Assembly: GCA_030704615.1 (NCBI GenBank)
Contig: CM060731.1
Span: forward strand, 32,798,001-32,862,000
Source: Takakia lepidozioides
Taxonomy: Eukaryota > Streptophyta > Takakiopsida > Takakiales > Takakiaceae
Reading direction: 5' to 3'
DNA: 64,000 nt
A program made the translations under genes and the position numbers. Positions within the stretch are counted from its first letter, which is position 1; every line of letters starts with the position of its first letter. This document shows, in pieces, positions 57,030 to 64,000 of this stretch. Below the pieces are notes generated by a model. That model made no database searches, was not told the DNA's origin, and was given only the letters and a program-made list of their open reading frames with translations.

Positions 57030-60000
57030 GAGACTTTGTCCTCCGGATGTTAGGATTTTGTCAGGTCAGTCGGTGTGAGAGACTATCTATCTTTGATCCG
57101 AAATTTTCTGTGTAGTTATGATGCGAAATGGTGTTCTATATGAAGGCCACTCTGCAAGGTTAGAAAACTATGTAGTTTGTACAAGGAAAACGTGACCCCT
57201 GATACCAATGTAGGGAGAAAACTGTGCTTTTGGCTCTTTTCATGGCAGAAGCGACTAGTCACTACGCAGCAGAGTGTAAGCAGATGTGACCTTTGAACAT
57301 GCTTTGAAGTTTGTGGGTCTCAAGAACTCTATTGTTGTTCTCGAAATGAAAACAGCAACTTTACGTCAGCAAAATGTATTGGGAGTTTCATGCAGTATCC
57401 ATAACATCTCAGGTCTTACAACCCCATAGAAGAAAAAGAAAGGAAGAATATGATCTTTTCAAAATGTGGGCAGTTTCAAGCTTTCCATTTATAAAGACAA
57501 AAATTGGCAGAGAATGCAAGAAATATGCAAACCATGAGGAAACTGCAGGAAGACACACATAAAGAAGTGACGGAGATGAGGGAGGCTTCAAGATTGTTAG
57601 GGAGAACGTTGATATTTTGTCTTGTGTATCTCAGTTTCAAGCAACTTCATGTAACTAGACAAATCTATTTTAAAGCTTCCATTAAATCCAGTCTCCTTGG
57701 TTATTCTAGAAGGCCACTCTGGTCCTGCTGCTGTATTGCCCGGGGCTGGACGGCAAAGGTCAGTCATCCAGTGATTGCAGCAAGTTGCCTACGCTATGTA
57801 AGAGCTTGTGACTACATGCTTGAGGCACTTCTCTTTGGGTGAACATTTGATGACTTATGAAGTGGTTCTTGGCTTGTTACACCTGTCCCTCAAAGGCCTC
57901 TGTGGATGTTACATAAGTTTCTTTCACTTCTCTCCTCTTTCTACCTGTGTATGTATGAACCCCACTGGCTTAGAAAGGGTTGGAGCGGATGGAAATTAAT
58001 CTGCAGCTGCCAGCATACCTATTCCTCTCTCTCCCTTAATCTTGTTGTCCTTATTCATAACCGACCACCTTACTCGATGTGGCAAACATAAGGCCCTCTC
58101 CAAGAGCCCTCTCCTTGTAATCAAACTACAGAAAGCCAAAGTTTTACTGAGACTCTTTTTACTCTGTAACTCTAAGAGTTTGAAAAACCCGGCCTGGAGG
58201 TTCTCTCTTTAGTACAACCTACCCTGCAGGTTCTACCCAAAACCAGAGAACTGCCCAACACTGTAGCAAGCCCTCGAGGCCTGTACCTTGGTTTCCTTCT
58301 AGCCCTGAGATCTGATCTTGTACATTCATCCATCCTCATACTTTAGTTTTCAATAAAAATAACAATGTTCCCTTCTCATACCAACTTGCCTTCGTGTAAA
58401 GGCAGGGCGCACAAGGTTGTGTAAAAAATGTTGGATGGTGGTGGCCATTAGTGGGCTTGAAAACATTGAAGGAACTTCAATATCCATGCTTATGGATTCC
58501 CGTTCTCAAATATTCTTGGATATGTAGCTGTTATGAGGTGTGCAAGTGTGTGCAATTCAATACCTAAAGAGTGAAATACTTTCAAGAAAGGTGCTAAAAG
58601 TTTTTACAAAGACAGTCAGGAAAGACTGGGAGAGTAAAGGGAGAATTTTGAGATTAATTAAGCTCGGAGAATGTACTCATAAGACATTGTTTGCAGTAAC
58701 CTTCTGTAATTATGAGGAAGAGAGACACGTTCCTGCAAACACTGGCCTTCAGGTCTTAGTCCCCCATAGTACACCAGAGTGAGGACTACACTAACAGAGC
58801 TATATGCAACAACATGCATTCTGGCACAATGTCAATGCCCATCCTGAAATCCACACAATCCACAAAGTTGCATATATTTTCTACACATAAAGAGAGAACA
58901 ATTGAAAAAAATCATGACATTTGACAATTCCACTGCTTTTGCAGGATTGGCCAGGACCCACCAAGTCATAACAACTACACTCGGGCCATTCAACTCTGCA
59001 CACTGCTTCCCGCACATGCATTCACTATCCCCCTTTCATAATGTACCTCTGAAAGTCATTGTTACATATGCTACATAAATGAGTGCATAATGACCTCAAA
59101 AACAAAAGAGATTGGTATCTCCAGTGTTGCCATGGCTTTCAGGGACAAGCAATGGCAACTGCCCACCCTGAGCAGGTGGTCCTTCAAAGATGATCCAAGT
59201 AACTCCTAATTAATTTATCCTTAGTTTTCAGTGAAGTCGTATAGACTGTCAATATAATGGGTCATGTTTCTAGTCTGGTCAGTGGAATACCTGGTAAGTC
59301 TTGATTCACTGCCAAAGATGGCATCATCCAGGGAGAGGTAGAGGGAGGCAGCGTGAGAGGAAGGCTTCCAGTTGGGGCGCCTCCAATGGCCCAAGGTTCT
59401 GTGAATACCACTCCTCTACTATAAGAATGTACAAATTGAAGTAACTTAATCTTTTATCTTATGTGGCTAAGAGTTGGACAGTTCCAAATGGTAACTAGCG
59501 ACAGAATTTTTACCGTGTAATTTCCACCTCCCAATATTAGAGGGCTGTTATTCAGTCATTTGTTCCTCCTCTTTGTCCATCTCCTTTGGTGAAGGCTTGG
59601 TATCAGCATATTTCTATTAATATAGCATCCGAGCTAGAAGATTAATTGGTTGCTTCCTGTTTACCTGCATCCATACATACAATGTGGAATGATCAGTTCA
59701 GATATATCACGTGTCATCACTTCTAACTCAAATCATCAAGATTGCAGTGGTTTCATCGACTTAGAAGGTACATCAAAATGAGACAGAAAGAAAGGAGGAA
59801 AGAAAGAAAGAAAGAAAGATACTGTACAACCCCGAGGTCCAATGGGACAAAGTGGAACAACAAGACCCCAGAGAGAATACCCCACCCTTGCTCCCATGGG
59901 GTGATGTCCTCTTTGGGGCTGGCTCTGGCTAACAATGAGACCAATAAAACCTCCATCAAGTGATATAGTTCTGAACCAATATGACCTTCCTTTAAATAAA

Positions 60001-60480
60001 CTGGCATCCTTTAACTCGTCAACTAAACTTATCAATGTGCACCCTGGTTTCCTATAATACATTCTGGTGAAGACCTCATCACCGCAAGTCGAATCCCACA
60101 GAGCTATGTAAAATTGGTTGCTAGATTCACACCTCTTGCGGAAACATTTAGGCTTGAAGTTCTTTAGTAGAGGCACAGAAGGAGAGTGATTCAGAAGTGT
60201 AAAAATGTCTCTTGTGCAAACCACCGATGCATGATTATAGAGTCCAGTCCCCAAAAGAGGTTGGACAATTGCTTACACAAGGTCCAAAAAGCCGTCAAAA
60301 AACCTCCACGGGGTACTGCTTAAAAGTTTAACTTCAAAACCGTAACTGAGGCATTGATTTTATAGCCTACGGATAAAACATGAAGCAAAGGCACAAGCAG
60401 TCGAATGAGAAAAATTTCACCATACCATGGTTAACTGTACTTACCAGTTGATTTCTCTTCAAGTGTTGATGTCGAGTATC
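57030..60480. other. Unassigned intergenic DNA
   Basis: No gene supported. The dispersed short repeat occurs a third time at about 58665-58705. A (GAAA)n tract at about 59791-59818 makes an antisense Phe/Ser-rich frame (59736-60254, minus) that I do not accept as a gene. AATAAA-type signals near 58352 are not tied to a transcript. The 3' flank of the acidic membrane-protein gene ends this stretch. Confidence 0.5.
58665..58705. repeat. Dispersed short repeat, copy 3 (partial)
   Basis: GAGAATGTACTCATAAGACA followed by TTGTTTGCAGTAACC, matching the start of copies 1 and 2; the GTGGCCATA part has diverged. Confidence 0.5.
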
Positions 60481-62370
60481 TTAGAAAACCTCATCATCTG
60501 TGTCATCCATATCTGAGTCATCTGCCTCTTCTAAATTGTCATCCAGCTCGGCATTTTCAGTGGATTGCGTTATTGAAGGGTTATTATCTGTACCCTGGCT
60601 GGTGGAGTCCTTGACGTGCATGTCTGCACCACCATCCATCTTGACAGACCCCAAATTTTGTTGAGAAGCTTCATCCCACTTTTCCTCGTCCTGCCTTTGC
60701 AGGCCTTTTTCAGAGTTGACTGTCTCCAATCCAGTCAAACTCGCTGTATCTGCACCAGAAGAGTCTTCAACTACTCTGTTCAGCAAGTGATCTTTACTTA
60801 ATGCCTCCACGAAAGATACCCTTTTGTCCTCAACACTTATTTCCAACGTTTTGTCTACATCAAGCAGGCCCACCACAGGCCCACCTTTCATTAATTGATC
60901 TCCTCTGTTTTTGATAGTGCCCAATCCTAAGGTTTTGTTCTCAAATGCATACATCGTCTGCAGAGGCTGGTCCACCACATAGGAACTGCCAGAACCTTCA
61001 TGTCTCTGTTTTGCATTGTTCAAGTCTCCTGTATCATTTGCAGAACCCTCACCTGCAGGCATCATTACGTTGTCTGAAACAGCCCTTCCATCACCCTCTT
61101 CTAACTCCTTGAGCTGCACAAAAATCACTGGTGGCCACAAGGCATCTGTGTAGTGGCAAAACGTTTTCCAAAGAGTAGGTGTCTCTCTCTCACACCCCCA
61201 CATTTGCTTTCTTTCTCTCAAAAAGGATCATTTGACTGGCTCAAAAGCCACACAGCTTACTGCTACTGCAAGCAGCAAAGTCTCTTTCTCTCACACACAC
61301 ACACGCGTGCATGCAGATGCACGCACACATATGATGAGCCTGATCCATAAACAAATCCAAGAGCTGTAGTCCATGAGGTAAAAGTCCAAAAAATTCAAAA
61401 TTTTCATTTGAAAGATCCAGAGAAATCAGATAATCCATCCTCCCTCAACCAAATAAATAAGGTTGGAACTAGAGCACATTACCCAAAGATGTAGTAAGCT
61501 TTTCAGTGTCCATCTTCTCTTCTCCATCTCTTTCCTCATCTCTTTCCTCATCCCCTTCCTCATCCCCTTCCTCCACACCTCGCTCCAGCACATCCATGTC
61601 ATTGTTGATAGTCTCTTCCTTACCAAAATCTGCGGTCATTGGAGATCCGAATTCCTTCTTTCTGTAAAATTTCTTTGTTTAGTAAAATTTCGCAATAGCA
61701 ACAGATATGGAATCCGTGATATGGATAGAATGGAGAAAGACCCGTGATCCCAATAGCGAAGGTCCAGCAAACCAAACAGTACAATCAAGTCAACCACCAT
61801 TTCCCTGCAGATGATCTCTTTCTGTCCACGTATACTCAGGGCTCAAAGAGAGATCAGAGAATCAAGATAGTGCAGTGTGAAGATTCATTCCATTCTTGCT
61901 CTCGTAGTTTCTGACAGGAGGTCACAGTCAAGAATGCAGATAGTTTTGGTTGTTCTAACATCAAACTCATCTGGAGGACTTCCAATTTCTCTGACGGGAT
62001 CAATGTACAAGACCTGGAGGGATATGGGTATTTGTTTAATCTTTCCAATACCTTCATCAGCATATAAAGGCTTCTCCATCGTGTTTCCGTCCCCATCAAG
62101 AGCTCCATCAATGCCATCACCGCCCGGTACCGTCGACGTCGCCCCCAGTTCCGGCTTCAGCGCCTTCCGACCGAAGAGGTCGACCCTGACGTCGTTCAAG
62201 CTTTTTCTCCGCAGATGCCGCTCTTCTTCCCCAGCTGTCTGGCTTCTTTTGTGATTGAACTGGTATATCATCCATGTGAATACCAATGTCAACAGGGTGA
62301 TGTGAACAATTCGTTTCCATTTCAGTCTCTTGGAATTTTTCTGGTGACGATGAGGTGCGGAGCGGACCAT
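60481..62370 (-). CDS. Single-pass membrane protein with acidic tail, function unknown
   Basis: Three inferred exons: 62370-62052, 61629-61483 and 61127-60481 (1113 nt, 370 aa). The start MVRSAPHRHQKNSKRLKWKR is basic; a membrane segment follows at residues 21-37 (IVHITLLTLVFTWMIYQF). Exon 2 encodes Glu/Asp-rich repeats (EEGDEEGDEERDEERDGEEK). Exon 3 is hydrophilic and ends DNLEEADDSDMDDTDDEVF. The layout, a short basic cytosolic head, one anchor and a long acidic tail, is like an uncharacterised plant family I remember. The exon 3 acceptor is uncertain: CCACCAG at 61128 keeps phase, while the stronger TTTGTGCAG at 61114 does not. An alternative start is 62403. Confidence 0.7.
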
Positions 62371-63185
62371 GATTGACCCCCGTATGAAGATCCCTTCTCC
62401 CACGGAAGAATGTAATTTCCCCCTCCTCTAGTAGACCCTGCCCTCTTGATAGCCAAAGCTCCCGTCGTAGTTCTCCGAGACATGTTCAGCCCATGTTTGC
62501 TTGCACGTTCAAGTCCAGGGCTCCATGCACTAGCATCAATCTACCATCAAACTGCTCCGACGCCTTGAGCCTCTCAGCGCGAGTTCAGCACCCTCACATA
62601 AGCATGCCGCACTCTGCTGATACAAGCACACAATTCTCATGGATTTAGAATCACATCACCTCAACAATCATCTTACAAGTCTTCCAGTCCAAATGCAGAG
62701 AGAAGAAGCAAGGTACGCTTTGACTTACCAATGTGGCACGACACACGATGGATTCCTCCACATTTTATACTCCATATTGCATTTGCAGCTCCGCCATTCC
62801 TCCTCCCTGCAACGCCTGCATCAGATCACACCTCCGCCATGTCCTCCATCAAATCCTCGCCTGCACTGCTTTAGGGTTCGGTTCTCACACCTTCCCCACC
62901 ACGTGTCACGGTTTCCCTCTGTCTAGTAGTATCCACTGATACCAGTGTTGGGCGGGTATTACATTTTATTTTATTTTTATTTATTTTTTGGAAGGATTTC
63001 TCATTTTATAACCAATTCGGGGAAAAAAATAAAACCCCAAGTGACACCATAAGGGTTACACACCGTAGGCAGTGTGGGGGGAACCAAAAACCCTGCATAA
63101 AACACAGTATTTGAACTGGTAAACCTAAGGAAGCCAAGCCTTAATAATGAGAGAGTCCTCCAAAAAGCAGCGTATGAAGCCGAGA
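62371..63185. other. Promoter side of the acidic membrane-protein gene
   Basis: No gene. The sequence is C-rich with short ORFs lacking features. A T/A-rich tract (ATTTTATTTTATTTTTATTT) lies at about 62963-62988, just before the LINE relic, and may be the antisense of the LINE's A-rich tail. Confidence 0.5.
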
Positions 63186-64000
63186 TTATCGAGGGGCTAA
63201 TCTACGAGAAATCATACTAGCGAAAGTTAAGCCTGGAGGTCGTGGCAGGGTGCTTGACGTGCTTCCAGTTGACGTCTCTCTCAAATTCTGGCGAGGCCAT
63301 GGAGTGGAGCTCGGAGGTTTCTCCAACGGTGAGGGGGCGGTGAGGGGGGAGAGTGTTCCAAACACAGAGATCTTTCTCGTCGCTTTGGCAAACGATGCCA
63401 TGGCAGGCCCACGTTGATCTGAAAGTGGCATGGATTGCAGGCGCTTGCCTGGGGCCTTCTCGCAATCTGCAACACATTTCGCCTAAGCTTTTTTTGATTC
63501 CGTACGCAGGTCACTGTAAACCAATGACAGTAAACCCAAGGTAGAGCTCGTTTCATCATTGAAAGTTTTCTTGCATCTAGCTCGCCACAAATGCCACAGG
63601 GTAGAAGCTCTGAGAGTTTCGAAGACTGGGCATGGGAAGGTTCTTGCCCTGGAGGACCTGTTGTAGTTTAGGAGGAGGTCTAGAGGGGAGATGTCGTTCA
63701 GGCTCCAATGCCTGTAAAAGACTTTGATTAAGGACCAAATTTTAGCCGGTGCAGTGCAGGTGAGTAGGCAGTGCTCATGGGTCTCGATGATTCCTGAGGA
63801 ACAACACGAGCACAAGAGTGCGTCATGGAATTGTAGCCATTCTCCTACCTTGATGTGCAACTGTGGTTACAATGATTTGCTTCCATCCCTTTTCCTGCAA
63901 GCTAAGGTTCCATTTTCCATTCCACTTAGCCGTGAAATTAGCGTTGCCCAGCAACAGTTTATAGCCAATCTTAACTTTGTACCCGAGGAGAGGTGTTTTC
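62963..64000 (-). mobile_element. LINE relic, zf-RVT end of the RT protein, cut by the window edge
   Basis: On minus, 63860-63483 reads HIKVGEWLQFHDALLCSCCS, then SGIIETHEHCLLTCTAPAKI (the Cys/His zf-RVT motif), WSLIKVFYRHW, then TLWHLWRARCKKTFNDE. This is the C-terminus of a plant LINE RT, related to that at 29781 (TLWNIWKARCGHVF). Beyond 63480 the frames break up into the 3' part, and a T-rich plus-strand tract at 62963-62990 may be its poly(A) end. Coding sequence also continues to the right edge (upstream on minus) in other frames. It is a relic. Confidence 0.7.

Noticed and set aside
59736-60254. 172-codon minus-strand frame
   Set aside because: Its C-terminal Phe/Ser run comes from a GAAA microsatellite and the rest matches no family I know; possible chance frame.
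1-64000. CRISPR arrays, rRNA genes, bacterial operons or organelle DNA insertions
   Set aside because: No regularly spaced repeats, rRNA signatures or organelle gene sets were seen; the content is plant nuclear throughout.

Overview
The window is nuclear DNA of a land plant. Genes are split by spliceosomal introns with GT/AG ends, and several families are plant-specific: PLS-class pentatricopeptide repeat (PPR) proteins with E/DYW ends, an A-type cytochrome P450, an ABCG transporter, an F-box/PP2 protein and an L-type lectin. The many PPR relics, the abundant LINE and Ty3/gypsy debris and the long introns suggest a fern, lycophyte or other non-seed plant, but that placement is an inference. 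I saw no bacterial, plastid or mitochondrial gene block.

Left part (1-14 kb): GT-rich low-complexity DNA, then a decayed PPR gene built from a 303-bp coding unit repeated eight times (3.6-7.05 kb), a fragment of a protein kinase on the other strand, two pieces of one LINE type lying either side of an intact two-exon membrane-protein gene of the DUF7733 type (8.4-9.3 kb), and an amidase gene fragment (11.5-13.1 kb).

Middle (14-30 kb): an intact secreted L-type lectin without a kinase (15.2-16.3 kb); a remarkable run of same-strand gene fragments (18.5-23.0 kb: OSB-like PDF motif, PPR repeat, three asparaginyl-tRNA synthetase exons with introns kept, a PPR E/DYW end, one orphan exon); another PPR scrap; and an intact three-exon cytochrome P450 (25.1-28.6 kb) flanked by a 64-bp direct repeat.

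Retroelement block (29.8-38.4 kb): a Ty3/gypsy LTR retrotransposon of about 7.9 kb with gag knuckle, protease, RT-RNase H and integrase recognisable but broken by stops and frameshifts. It sits inside the 3' end of an older LINE relic, whose poly(A)-like tail reappears just beyond the right LTR.

Right part (39-64 kb) is gene-rich: a seven-exon ABCG half-transporter with a long Ser/Pro-rich N-terminal extension (39.0-44.5 kb, minus); a 0.95-kb tandem repeat in the promoter region it shares with the divergent CZIB/UPF0587 zinc-binding gene (46.25-49.0 kb, plus); then, all on plus, an F-box/PP2 gene (50.0-52.6 kb), a small conserved membrane protein (53.0-55.6 kb) and prefoldin subunit 2 (56.6-57.0 kb); then on minus an acidic single-pass membrane protein (60.5-62.4 kb) and a LINE relic running off the right edge. 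The intact genes are ordinary housekeeping or secondary-metabolism genes with no evident shared pathway. No new enzymatic system stands out. The most unusual content is the gene-fragment cluster at 18.5-23 kb, the ABCG extension and the mutational scars in the PPR relics.
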